Shown here piece by piece: positions 35,291-44,318 of a stretch of 64,000 nucleotides of DNA. This DNA is from an uncultured Lachnospiraceae bacterium (GTDB lineage Bacteria > Bacillota > Clostridia > Lachnospirales > Lachnospiraceae). Location of the stretch: assembly GCA_910583895.1 (NCBI GenBank), contig CAJTYJ010000011.1, forward strand, positions 20,704 to 84,703, written 5' to 3'. Below the pieces are notes generated by a model. That model was not told the DNA's origin. It did no database searches and was given only the letters and a program-made list of their open reading frames with translations. The stretch's first letter is position 1. Each line of letters opens with the position of its first letter. The translations under genes and the position numbers were made by a program.

Positions 35291-36037
35291 CTACACAATC
35301 ATTCCGCCGCCGCAGTTAATAACCTCTGACGTAATATAAGCCGCATCATCTGACGCCAGAAACGCCGCCAGCCTGCCCACATCCGACGGCTTGCCCGCAT
35401 ACCCCACAGGCACTCTGGAAACCATGCTGTCCCAGGCTGCACCGCCGTTTACTTCCTTTAATTTCACCGTCATATCCGTCTCGATAAAACCGGGGCAGAT
35501 CACATTGCAGGTAATCCCTTTCTTCGCATTCTCCCTCGCCGCCGTCTTGGTAAGTCCCACCACACCGGCTTTTGCCGCCGCATAATTGGCCTGCCCGATA
35601 TTCCCAAGCCAGCTTCCCGAAGAGATATTGATGATCCGCCCGCTCTCCCGGGGACGCATATAACGGATGGCCTCCTGAGTACCGTAGAAAGTCCCGGTCA
35701 AATCCACCGCAATCACCAAATCCCAGTTCTCCGCCGTCATCTTGTGCAGCATACCATCCCGGTTGATGCCTGCATTGTTCACCATAATATCCAGCGTCCC
35801 GAACCGTTCCACCGCAAACGCCACCAGATCCTGTACTTCCTTCTGAACCGATACATTGACGCAAAAGGACGCCGCTTCTCCTCCGGCCTCCCGGATTATT
35901 TCCACCACATCCTCCGCCGGTGCCATATCCGCCACCACCACTTTGGCCCCTTCCTTCGCAAGCTCCAGAGCAATCCCTTTCCCAAGTCCTCTGCCTGCGC
36001 CTGTCACAATCGCCGTCTTACCATCCAGTCTTCCCAT
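35291..36037 (-). CDS. Short-chain dehydrogenase/reductase (FabG-like, probable 3-hydroxyacyl dehydrogenase)
   Basis: 248 residues, classical SDR. Nucleotide-binding TGAGRGLGKGIA at 12-23, NNAG at 87-90, catalytic Ser139, Tyr152 and Lys156 (NISSGSW, NYAAAK). It ends INCGGGMIV. FabG-like members reduce 3-oxoacyl thioesters or oxidise 3-hydroxyacyl-CoAs or sugar acids; between a CoA-transferase and a thiolase, oxidation of a 3-hydroxyacyl-CoA or 3-hydroxy acid is the most coherent role. An AGGAGA ribosome binding site precedes the ATG; upstream of it is a 103-base tandem repeat. Confidence 0.88.
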   Translation of the reverse strand: MGRLDGKTAIVTGAGRGLGKGIALELAKEGAKVVVADMAPAEDVVEIIREAGGEAASFCVNVSVQKEVQDLVAFAVERFGTLDIMVNNAGINRDGMLHKMTAENWDLVIAVDLTGTFYGTQEAIRYMRPRESGRIINISSGSWLGNIGQANYAAAKAGVVGLTKTAARENAKKGITCNVICPGFIETDMTVKLKEVNGGAAWDSMVSRVPVGYAGKPSDVGRLAAFLASDDAAYITSEVINCGGGMIV

Positions 36038-36055
36038 GCTTAAAAATCTCCTATA

Positions 36056-36285
36056 TAAAGTTCCGCTTCATCCCAGCCTGCACACGGGTTACAGATGCAT
36101 TCGCAGTCGACTCCGCTCCCGCTCATCCATCTGTGTGCCGGCTGTGTTTCCGCTGTTGTAAAGTTCCGCTTCATCCCAGCCTGCACACGGGTTACAGATG
36201 CATTCGCAGTCGACTCCGCTCCCGCTCATCCATCTGTGTGCCGGCTGTGTTTCCGCTGTTGTAAAGTTCCGCTTCATCCCAGCTC
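36056..36285. repeat. 103-base perfect tandem repeat (2.2 copies)
   Basis: Copies begin at 36061 and 36164 and are identical over 103 bases; a third, partial copy of about 20 bases starts at 36267 and stops 2 bases before the CoA-transferase stop codon. It fills the whole gap between the CoA-transferase and the dehydrogenase, inside the operon. Frames through it are fortuitous. The unit is not a multiple of three. Confidence 0.95.
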
Positions 36286-37860
36286 TCACAAATATCTCTT
36301 GAGTCCAAAAGCTCCGTCCTCACAGAAAATGGCCGGATCCATCTCTTTTAGATCCTCCGCGATCAGCGGTGTAAACTCCATCAGATCCAGCACCTGTGTA
36401 TTAAGATCAATCCCCGGCGCGATCTCCGTCAGGGTCAGTCCTTCCGGACGCAGCTCAAACACTGCCCGCTCCGTCACATAGTGCATCTTCTGCCCCTTTT
36501 TCCGAGCAATCTCCCCATTATAAGAAATCTGCTGCAGCTGCTTCACGCACTTGATCAGCTGCCCCTCCTGATTGATATGAAGCTTCCGGTCCTCAAACGA
36601 GCATGCAAGTCCCTTCCCTGTAAATGTAGAACAGAATACCACATGCTTTGCATTGGTGGTGATATCAATAAATCCTCCGGCTCCCGTCGGACTTGGTCCA
36701 AGTCTGGTCGCATTGACATTTCCTCTCTCGTCCAGCTCTCCGGCACCCATAAACGTCACATCCACCCCTGCCCCGTTATAATAATCAAACTGATCATCAT
36801 GACGCAGCAGCGCAAAATTATTTTTGGCAATTCCAAAATCAACACCGCCCATGGGGATACCCCCATAGATCCCAGACTCCACTGTGATCGTCACATCGTT
36901 TTGCACTTGCTCTTCCGCCAGAATCGGCCCCACTACATCGTTGGGAATCCCCGTCCCCACGTTCAGCACGTCATCCATGGACAGTTCCATCAAAGCCCGT
37001 CTTCCAATCAGTTTGCGGACGGTCAAAGGCAGACGCTCCGATGCCTCCACCGGCACCTTGATGTCACCGCAGTAAGCCGGGTCAAAAGCAAAGCTGTGGG
37101 TCTGGCGGTGGTCCTCCTGCGGATTGTCACAGATCACCGCTGCGTCAATAAAGATCCCCGGCACCGTCACCCGTTTGCAGTGAAGACTCCCGGCTGCCAC
37201 CTTGCGCTTTGCCTGAGCGATGACTTTGCCGCCGAATTTTTTACAGGCCAGAACCGCCGACAGCACCTCAAGCTGCATGGCCTCTTCCTCTGTGGACAGA
37301 TTGCCATGCTCATCTATGTAAGTCCCCCTGATGATACAATAGTCCAGCGGGATCGGTTTGTAACGCATATATTCCTCTCCGCCGATGGTAACTACTTCCA
37401 CAATATCCGGGGCATCCTTTGTGATCTCATTCATCTTGCCTCCGTCGATTCGCGGATCGATAAACGTTCCAAGACCCACCTTTGTGATCTTTCCCGGCTC
37501 TCCGCCCGCCATACTCCGGTAAAGCTGCGCAAACTGTCCCTGAGGGATACAGTAGGCAAGAATCTTATTCTCAGCGATCAGTTTCATCATCCTGGGCTGC
37601 AGCCCCCAATGACCGCCGATGATCCTGGAAAGCATCTGTTCATGGGCAAAATGCTGGATTCCTCTGTCCCGGTCGCTCTGGCCGCAGGAATGCACCAGGG
37701 TCAGATGACGGGGACTTCCCGTCTCAAGAAAACGCTTTTCCACCGCTTTCAAAATCGTCTCACTGGCAGACACCAGCGTCATGCCGATGGTTGCCACGGT
37801 GCTGTTGTCCCGGATCATGGCGGCCGCCTCAGCGCCGCTTACAAATATCGGTTTCTTCAT
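36286..37860 (-). CDS. Family I acyl-CoA:carboxylate CoA-transferase (propionate/acetoacetate CoA-transferase type)
   Basis: 524 residues, alpha and beta halves fused in one chain as in propionate CoA-transferase. Moves CoA between carboxylates through a glutamyl-CoA intermediate; the catalytic Glu is residue 328 in VTITVESGIYGGIPMGG. Other marks: VATIGMTLVSASE, GGHWGLQP, GTFIDPRIDGG, VGTGIPNDVV. It overlaps the acyl-CoA ligase gene by 4 bases. Having both a ligase and a CoA-transferase in one operon suggests one activates the substrate and the other recovers CoA from a cleavage product. Confidence 0.9.
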   Translation of the reverse strand: MKKPIFVSGAEAAAMIRDNSTVATIGMTLVSASETILKAVEKRFLETGSPRHLTLVHSCGQSDRDRGIQHFAHEQMLSRIIGGHWGLQPRMMKLIAENKILAYCIPQGQFAQLYRSMAGGEPGKITKVGLGTFIDPRIDGGKMNEITKDAPDIVEVVTIGGEEYMRYKPIPLDYCIIRGTYIDEHGNLSTEEEAMQLEVLSAVLACKKFGGKVIAQAKRKVAAGSLHCKRVTVPGIFIDAAVICDNPQEDHRQTHSFAFDPAYCGDIKVPVEASERLPLTVRKLIGRRALMELSMDDVLNVGTGIPNDVVGPILAEEQVQNDVTITVESGIYGGIPMGGVDFGIAKNNFALLRHDDQFDYYNGAGVDVTFMGAGELDERGNVNATRLGPSPTGAGGFIDITTNAKHVVFCSTFTGKGLACSFEDRKLHINQEGQLIKCVKQLQQISYNGEIARKKGQKMHYVTERAVFELRPEGLTLTEIAPGIDLNTQVLDLMEFTPLIAEDLKEMDPAIFCEDGAFGLKRYL

Positions 37861-39473
37861 CTTTTATTGTCTCCTTCCTGATCCGCTTTTAAAAACTCCC
37901 GGATATACCTTTTGTCTGTCTTCATATTCTCCGTAACCGGAATCGCATCCACCGACAAAATCCGCACCGGAACCTTGTACCCGGCGATCCTTTTTTTCAA
38001 AATTTCCTGAAGCCGCTTTTCAGACCAGCCGCTTCCTTCCTTCAGCCGGACCACGGCGGCAGGCACTTCTCCATAAAGCTCATCCGGAATCCCCACCACA
38101 GCGGCCTCTTCCACTCCTTCCAGATTCAAAAGCTCATTTTCCACATCAAAACTGCATACTTTCTCTCCGCCCCGGTTGATCATATCCTTTTTCCGGTCCA
38201 CAATATACAGGTATCCCTGTTCGTTAAAATAACCGATGTCCCCGGTGCAAAGCCATTCATCCCGAATGGCCCCGGTCTCAAGCTTATAATAAGAAGAAGT
38301 GATATTGCTGCCCCGAACCAGAATCTCTCCCAAAGTTCCATCCGGCACCTCCGTGCCGTCCGGATTCACAATCTGAAATTCCAGACCCGGAATCGGAATC
38401 CCGGAAGCTCCCAGGAAAGGACTTTCCCCGGCATCCACAGGAAATACCGTCGCCGGGGAAGTCGTCTCCGTAAGTCCGTAGACCGTCCGAAATTCACAGT
38501 CTGGAAGCCATCTTTTCAGCCTCTTTATCTTCCCCGGAGGCATATTGCTGCTGCCGCAGGCAAACATCCTAAGAGACGGCAGTTCTCTGAACGATTCCGT
38601 GTGATTTAAAAGCAGGGAAAACACGGTGGGTGACGCGTGAAAAAAAGTGATCTCATGCTTTTTCATATCCTCAAGCACCCGCACGGCATCAAAAAACCGA
38701 TGCAGATACACCGTTCCTCCCACATGCATCATTAGCCCGAATACCGCAACCAGTCCGGTGATCAGATAAATGGGAATCGGAATTATGGACCGATCCTCCT
38801 GCCGGATCCCAAGGGTGCGCTCATAAGATACAATGGCATGCATGATGTTGTAATTGCGGATCACAACGCCTTTGCTCCTGGATGTGGTCCCGGATGTAAA
38901 TACAAGAAGCGCCGGATCGGACATGTTTACCGGATTTTCCGGTAAACACTCCGGTTCGCTGACCGTAAATTCCGCAAGTCCATATCCTCTGTTCCCGGCC
39001 GGAACGACGCAGACCGGCAGATGCTCTTCCATGTATTCTTTAAACTGTTCGTCACAGATCACAGACTCCACATCCGATTTTTCTGTCAAAGACCGGACTT
39101 CCCCCGGCCGGTATTTGGTGGGCAGGGGAACCATGACTGCTCCAAGTCTGTTTAAAGCCAGGAAAGCAACGCAGAATTCCACACTGTTGTACAGCATCAC
39201 CGCCACATGGCTTCCCCTGCAGACTCCAAAAGTATGAAAGAGCCAGCCGGAAAAAACTTCTGTCTTTTTTTGAAGGTCCTCATAGGTATATGCCCTTCCA
39301 TAATGATCCACAACAGCCGTCTTGCCCGGGAGCCGCTCTGCGGTTCTTAAAAAAGATTCATAAAGATTGGGGGGCAGATCCGGATAGGTCCTTATGGCCT
39401 TTCGGTCAGAAACCTCCCGGAATACCATATCTTCCGCAATGGCCTCTGGCCAGAGTTCCTCTCCACGATACAT
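37857..39473 (-). CDS. AMP-forming acyl-CoA ligase
   Basis: 538 residues, ANL superfamily. Activates a carboxylic acid with ATP and CoA through an acyl-adenylate. Phosphate loop FTSGTTSRSKGVV, YGLTETTSPATV, CTGDIGYFNEQGYLYIVDRKKDMINRGGEKV-type hinge region (A7-A8), and the C-terminal lysine in ENMKTDKRYI. Closest in style to long/medium-chain or aryl/crotonobetaine-type ligases; the substrate cannot be read from motifs. It is 22 bases downstream of the permease gene, so transport and activation are co-expressed. Confidence 0.9.
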   Translation of the reverse strand: MYRGEELWPEAIAEDMVFREVSDRKAIRTYPDLPPNLYESFLRTAERLPGKTAVVDHYGRAYTYEDLQKKTEVFSGWLFHTFGVCRGSHVAVMLYNSVEFCVAFLALNRLGAVMVPLPTKYRPGEVRSLTEKSDVESVICDEQFKEYMEEHLPVCVVPAGNRGYGLAEFTVSEPECLPENPVNMSDPALLVFTSGTTSRSKGVVIRNYNIMHAIVSYERTLGIRQEDRSIIPIPIYLITGLVAVFGLMMHVGGTVYLHRFFDAVRVLEDMKKHEITFFHASPTVFSLLLNHTESFRELPSLRMFACGSSNMPPGKIKRLKRWLPDCEFRTVYGLTETTSPATVFPVDAGESPFLGASGIPIPGLEFQIVNPDGTEVPDGTLGEILVRGSNITSSYYKLETGAIRDEWLCTGDIGYFNEQGYLYIVDRKKDMINRGGEKVCSFDVENELLNLEGVEEAAVVGIPDELYGEVPAAVVRLKEGSGWSEKRLQEILKKRIAGYKVPVRILSVDAIPVTENMKTDKRYIREFLKADQEGDNKR

Positions 39474-39495
39474 AAGACTCTTTGTCCTTTCCTGT

Positions 39496-40455
39496 TTATT
39501 GCCGGAGTTTGGGTGCGCGGCTGTTGGTCATCAGTATTCCAATCAGAATCAGTCCCTGGATCAGCGAGCGGAGCCCTGCCGCCATATTCAAAGCCTGCAG
39601 AATATTGGTAATGAGAATCAATACCATCGCTCCAAGGGCACCGCCTATAAAGGTTCCCTTTCCTCCGGTCAGCTTCGTGCCCCCGATGACAACAGCCGCC
39701 ACCGAAAGCATCGTATAACTGCTGGCCATATTCATCTGAGCAGTCCCTGCATATCCCACCAGAAAAAGTCCGGCAAGTCCGGCCATGGCACCGCTGAATC
39801 CATAGGCCAGAATCACGATTTTTTTGCTGTTGATTCCGCACAGCCTGGCCGCGTTGTAGTTGTCTCCCACCAGAAACAAACTTCTCCCATAACGGCTTTT
39901 GCGCAGGAAAAATATTTCCAGAACGATCAAAAGGATCAAGACAATGGCCGTCAGATACCGCACAGGCCCCACAAAAACCCCGGAGATGCTCTGCAGCTCT
40001 TTGCTGACAGAGACCGAAGGCTGCCCGCCTGTAATCAGGATGGCAAAGCCGTTGACCACATTGGACATGATCAGGGTCATGACAAGCGGTACGATCTTAA
40101 TGACCTGTACACCCAGACCATTCAAAAGTCCCACGCACCCTCCAATAAGCAGAACCGCCGGAATCATCACAAAGAGTGATGCCATGCCGGAACCAAGGAC
40201 AATCATGGGGCCAAACAAAGCAGTCAAAGACATAACCGCTCCCACAGACATATCCAGTCCGCTGTCGCCGGATATGACAACCGCTGCCTGCCCGATGGAG
40301 GCCATGGTCAGAATCGCCGTAGTCATAAGAATGCTGGAAATATTGTTCATGGACAGGAAGCCGGAAGTCACAGTCTGTCCAAGAATCATCAGGGCAAGGA
40401 TCCCTAAGACCGCCGGAAGATAAGGATTGTTCCATTTTTTCCATCGCTCCATCAT
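39496..40455 (-). CDS. CUT2-type ABC transporter permease 2
   Basis: 319 residues from the ATG at 40455 (GGGAGGTG ribosome binding site); a longer frame to 40623 overlaps the preceding gene and is not credible. About eight to ten membrane segments, BPD_transp_2 family (RbsC/XylH/LsrD-like), with the conserved GDSGLDMSVGAVMSL near residue 60 and VIGGTKLTGGKGTFIGGALGA near 235. It forms the membrane channel with the other permease. Its ATGATGG start overlaps the upstream stop. Confidence 0.9.
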   Translation of the reverse strand: MMERWKKWNNPYLPAVLGILALMILGQTVTSGFLSMNNISSILMTTAILTMASIGQAAVVISGDSGLDMSVGAVMSLTALFGPMIVLGSGMASLFVMIPAVLLIGGCVGLLNGLGVQVIKIVPLVMTLIMSNVVNGFAILITGGQPSVSVSKELQSISGVFVGPVRYLTAIVLILLIVLEIFFLRKSRYGRSLFLVGDNYNAARLCGINSKKIVILAYGFSGAMAGLAGLFLVGYAGTAQMNMASSYTMLSVAAVVIGGTKLTGGKGTFIGGALGAMVLILITNILQALNMAAGLRSLIQGLILIGILMTNSRAPKLRQ

Positions 40456-41429
40456 CTGGCACCTCCCCGGAATATTTTTTTCATCTTTCCACTTAATTCC
40501 CGGTCCGCTGCAATGACCGAAAAGACCACACCAATCAGCAGAATCAGACCTTGAATAAAGCTTTGCACGACCGAACCAAAATTTGCCGACACAACGATGG
40601 AGATCAGAATATTGAGAAAACATGCTCCAAAGATTCCGCCCCAGACGGAACCGATGCCGCCGTTTAAAGAGACTCCGCCGATGACTGCGGCCGCAATGGA
40701 ATTCATGCTCATACTGGCTCCCACCACCGGACTTCCGGCGCAGGTGCTGGCACTGATGCAGATTCCCGCTGCTCCTGCGGCGATTCCTGCAAATGTATGG
40801 ACAAAGAACCGAAGAAATGTCACATTGATTCCGGATGCATACGCTTTTTTCACATCCTTGCCCAGAGCATACAGGTGGATGCCAAAGGGCAGTTTGATAA
40901 AGATTGTCCAGATCAGAATCAGAGCCAGAATCAGGACTGCCGGTGTCGGAAGAATCCCAAACAGACTGCCCAGATACCAGTCACCAAAGCTGTAATCAAT
41001 ATAGCCGCCCGGATAGGGCAGAATCCACAGAGCAATCCCTCCAAACGCAGTCGAAGTGGCAAAGGTAGTCAAGAGAGGATTCACCCGCATGACGCCGATG
41101 ATAAAACCGTTGATCATGCCGCATACAACCGCACAGCCAAAAGCAATCAGCGCTGCTGTTGACACCGAATACCCTCTCTCACAGAGAGTCACAATCACCA
41201 CATTAACCAAAGAGACAATGGATCCGAGGGAAATATCCGTCCCCGCCACCAAAATCGTGGCCGTCACGCCGATGGCCACACAGATGGCCGCCGCATTGGT
41301 GCTGATAAAAGAGTGAAAAAAGTAGACACTCAAACCGCCCGTAAGCACTCCGTTGATCCCCAAAAAAATCAGGAATAAAAGCAGCGCCGGAAATGCACTC
41401 CAGCCGGTTACTTTTTTGAATAAATTCAT
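40452..41429 (-). CDS. CUT2-type ABC transporter permease 1
   Basis: 325 residues, hydrophobic throughout. VAGTDISLGSIVSLVNVV near residue 62 and VIGGVSLNGGIGSVWGGIFGA near 235 are the paired CUT2 permease signatures. Two non-identical permeases in one operon mean a heterodimeric channel, as in the AI-2 (Lsr) and rhamnose systems. It overlaps both neighbours by 4 bases. Confidence 0.92.
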   Translation of the reverse strand: MNLFKKVTGWSAFPALLLFLIFLGINGVLTGGLSVYFFHSFISTNAAAICVAIGVTATILVAGTDISLGSIVSLVNVVIVTLCERGYSVSTAALIAFGCAVVCGMINGFIIGVMRVNPLLTTFATSTAFGGIALWILPYPGGYIDYSFGDWYLGSLFGILPTPAVLILALILIWTIFIKLPFGIHLYALGKDVKKAYASGINVTFLRFFVHTFAGIAAGAAGICISASTCAGSPVVGASMSMNSIAAAVIGGVSLNGGIGSVWGGIFGACFLNILISIVVSANFGSVVQSFIQGLILLIGVVFSVIAADRELSGKMKKIFRGGAR

Positions 41430-42931
41430 GACCTGCTTACCTCCTGTTCATCGGGAATTGCGTTGATGGGCATGGATGCCGCCGATATATTTTCTCTGCT
41501 GATGGCATCCCCCGTAAGGACTGCCGAAATCTTGCCTTCATACAGGACGATGACTCTGGAAGTCTCCGCCATAGAAGTAATATTGACCAGCTCATCATCA
41601 TCACTGGAAATCATAATCACGGCGCTTCCCTGGCCTGCCAGCCTGGCAAATTCCCGATGCAGGTCGTTTCTGGCCTTTACATCAATCCCTTTGGAAGGAT
41701 CATCCGCCAGAAGCAGCGTCGGTTCGGTAGAAAGCCACCTTCCAACTACTACTTTTTGCTGATTGCCTCCCGAAAGGTCTGTAATCAGCTGTCCCGGATG
41801 GTCATACCGGACGTTGTACCCGTCTAAAATCTCCTTTGCATCTTTTGCCTTCTGATTTTTTACCAGCTGCTGCACCGCCAGCACATTTTCAGCCAGACTT
41901 CGCTCCCGGAAAGTACCATCCCGTTCCCGGTCCCCGGATATAAAAGCAAAGCCCTGCCGGACTGCCTCCCTGGGGCTGTGAATGGTCAGAGGCTGTCCGT
42001 CTTTTTCCAGGCTGATCTCGCCGTACATGCCATACAAAGCCCGGATCAGTTCCGTCTGACCGTGACCCTGAAGACCTGCCACCCCGATGATCTCCCCTTT
42101 TCCGATCTCCAGCGATTCCTCCGTTCCATACGAGGGAATCCGGATCTGAGATGCTTTCAGGAAAACATCCCTTTTTCTTTCACCCTTATGCCTTCCTTCT
42201 CCATGATAAGATTCCACCTTGGTGCCCACCATCAAAGACAGCAGCTCATCTTCTGTCTTTTCTTCCATCTGATATGTGCCCAGTGTCTCTCCGTTTCTCA
42301 TGATGGTGACACTGTCACAGATGGCATAGAGCTCCGCCATCCGGTGAGAGATAAAAAGAATGATGCATCCTTTCTTCTTTAAGTCCGCCAGAAGGCGGCA
42401 GACAATGTCCACATCCTCCCGATAGAGCGCAGACGTAATCTCGTCGATCAGAAGGATCTTCGGATCCTGGGCCAGTGCCTTGGCAAGCTCCACCATGTAC
42501 TGCTGATTCGCCGCCAGCTCTGAAACCTTTTTCCCCACAATCGATTCCAGATTCATGGAAGCCAGTATATCCCGCGCTTTTTTCTTCAGCGCCTTTTTGT
42601 CTGTAAATCCGGCCCGCCTTGGGACATCGCAGATACTGATATTTTCCTCCACCGTCAGATTTCCAAAAAGGCTCAGCTCCTGGCTGGTCATGATCACCTG
42701 ATGCTTCTTGGCCTCCTTGGGCGAAGAAAAATCAATCTTTTCTTCGTCCAGCAGGATCTCTCCTGTATCCTTTCCGATCAGCCCGCCGGCGATCTTGGCC
42801 AGCGTGGATTTGCCGGAACCGTTTCCTCCAAGTATCGCTCTTACCTCGCCTCTTTCGATCTCCATATCCGCCTGCCTGATCGCCACTACTGCTCCATAGC
42901 TTTTTGATACATTTCGAAAAACAAGTCCCAT
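41426..42931 (-). CDS. CUT2-type sugar ABC transporter ATPase (two ABC domains)
   Basis: 501 residues, RbsA/MglA-type duplicated ATPase. Domain 1: Walker A GGNGSGKST (near 35), the atypical signature LAANQQYMVELAKAL, ILLIDEITSAL. Domain 2: a degenerate P-loop GLQGHGQTEL, signature LSGGNQQKVV, LLLADDPSKGID. One intact and one degenerate site is usual for this subfamily. It energises import through the two permeases. An AGGAGG ribosome binding site precedes the ATG; 87 gene-free bases separate it from the binding-protein gene. Confidence 0.93.
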   Translation of the reverse strand: MGLVFRNVSKSYGAVVAIRQADMEIERGEVRAILGGNGSGKSTLAKIAGGLIGKDTGEILLDEEKIDFSSPKEAKKHQVIMTSQELSLFGNLTVEENISICDVPRRAGFTDKKALKKKARDILASMNLESIVGKKVSELAANQQYMVELAKALAQDPKILLIDEITSALYREDVDIVCRLLADLKKKGCIILFISHRMAELYAICDSVTIMRNGETLGTYQMEEKTEDELLSLMVGTKVESYHGEGRHKGERKRDVFLKASQIRIPSYGTEESLEIGKGEIIGVAGLQGHGQTELIRALYGMYGEISLEKDGQPLTIHSPREAVRQGFAFISGDRERDGTFRERSLAENVLAVQQLVKNQKAKDAKEILDGYNVRYDHPGQLITDLSGGNQQKVVVGRWLSTEPTLLLADDPSKGIDVKARNDLHREFARLAGQGSAVIMISSDDDELVNITSMAETSRVIVLYEGKISAVLTGDAISRENISAASMPINAIPDEQEVSRS

Positions 42932-43018
42932 AATTCAACTTCCTCCTGTGCGCCTGTGACGCTGACCGCTGCCAGACCATATGGCTTTTGGTATCTGGCA
43001 GCCGTCCTTGTCATCTCT

Positions 43019-44218
43019 TTATTCGAAGAGTGCATCCACTTCCTCTTCGCTAATCCAGCCATCCACTCCGGCTGTGTCTGCCTGATCTTTCATCATCTCA
43101 AGGGCTTCGTCAAGGCTGATGGCTTTTGTGCCGCTTAACCCTTCCATCCACACAGCATCCGGCTGTGCTTCTCTTGTGATGACATAGGGCGGATCCAGCA
43201 TGATGGTGTTCACCAGATTTTCGTCCATGGGATTGGGCTCCAAGACTTCTTCTTTGATCGTCTTCCCCTGCAGCAGTCTTACTGTGACATCCAGCGCCGG
43301 CACTGCGTTGCCCGGTGCATAAGAAACACCAATGGTATTCAGATCCGGAAGCTCGCTCCACTTCTGAAGGAACGATTTGGTGTAATCGCCGGTCATGACA
43401 GGCAGCTCTTTTCCTGCATTTTCATAAGCTTTTAAGACGCCCTCTCCCATGACATCCTGTTCCAGCACCGCGTCGATCTTATCGTAACTGGATAAGAAAG
43501 TCGTCATCACGGACTGTGCCTCGGTCTGAGACCAGCTTCCCGGCGCACTTGCGAGAATCTTGATATCAGGATAGGCGGACAGCACGTCATCATTGGCTTT
43601 CTGACGGAAGGTATCCGCAGAGTTTCCGGCCACACCGGAGATAACCACAATGTCTCCTTTGCCGCCCAGCTGCTCCACCAGCCATTTTGCCTGAATCTGC
43701 TGCCAGGAATAATTGTCGCCGCACACGCAGATGGTACCTTCATATGCCGCCGGGTCATTGGTGATCACCACCAGGATGCCCTCCTTTTTGGCCCGCTCCA
43801 CTGCAGACCGGATGGTGGTCGGAGATACTGCATCGATCATAATCGCATCAACCCCCGCATCAATCATGGCGTTAATCTGATTTAACTGCTCCGCCGCATC
43901 GCTGTTTGTGTTGGACACCATATAATCCGAGAGTATTCCCTCTGTTTTATACTTTTCTGCCTGTTTTTCAAAATCCTCAATCATCTGGGCACGCCAGGTG
44001 TTTCCCCAGTAACCATTGGAAAATCCCACCACGAAACCGTCTCCCTGATCAGATACCGGTGTTTTTCCTTCTTCCTCTCCGGACGCCTCCTCTGTGGGTG
44101 CTTTTGCTTCTTCCTCCAAAGTCCCGCCATCAGAAACCGGTTCCTTAGCTCCCCCGCATCCAGCCAGACTAACTGCCATCATCCCTGTCAAAATCAATGC
44201 CAATACTCTTTTCTTCAT
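43019..44218 (-). CDS. Periplasmic-binding-type substrate-binding lipoprotein
   Basis: 399 residues from the ATG at 44218 (AGGAGAAAGG). N-terminal lipoprotein signal MKKRVLALIL...LAGCGG with the lipobox Cys near 21, then an acidic linker rich in Glu, Pro and Thr, then a type I sugar-binding fold (Peripla_BP_4): VVGFSNGYWGNTWRAQM, the DAVSPTTIRSAVERAKKEGI loop, GDIVVISGVAGNSA, and DAVLEQDVMGEGVLKAY. The fold binds pentoses, hexoses, AI-2 and sugar acids; the ligand is unknown. The usual ribose-binding residues are not obvious. It is the specificity component of the importer encoded downstream. Confidence 0.9.
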   Translation of the reverse strand: MKKRVLALILTGMMAVSLAGCGGAKEPVSDGGTLEEEAKAPTEEASGEEEGKTPVSDQGDGFVVGFSNGYWGNTWRAQMIEDFEKQAEKYKTEGILSDYMVSNTNSDAAEQLNQINAMIDAGVDAIMIDAVSPTTIRSAVERAKKEGILVVITNDPAAYEGTICVCGDNYSWQQIQAKWLVEQLGGKGDIVVISGVAGNSADTFRQKANDDVLSAYPDIKILASAPGSWSQTEAQSVMTTFLSSYDKIDAVLEQDVMGEGVLKAYENAGKELPVMTGDYTKSFLQKWSELPDLNTIGVSYAPGNAVPALDVTVRLLQGKTIKEEVLEPNPMDENLVNTIMLDPPYVITREAQPDAVWMEGLSGTKAISLDEALEMMKDQADTAGVDGWISEEEVDALFE

Positions 44219-44318
44219 GTTCCTTTCTCCTATCAAAATACATTCCTGTGTCTGCTCTGCCAAATGGCAGCCTGCTGTCAGCCCTTTGGCTTATGCAGGC
44301 CTCCATAAGCGTTATCTC

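Noticed and set aside
36056..36285. CRISPR-like array
   Set aside because: Units are 103 bases with no spacers and only 2.2 copies; no cas genes are present.
36089..36289. Open frames running through the 103-base tandem repeat
   Set aside because: Their sequence simply repeats with the DNA unit, shifts frame between copies because 103 is not a multiple of three, and has no start signals.
36481..37881. Long plus-strand frame (466 codons) opposite the CoA-transferase
   Set aside because: His/Arg/Leu-rich antisense shadow of a gene with clear catalytic motifs; similar antisense frames opposite cbiD, cobT and cobQ were rejected for the same reason.
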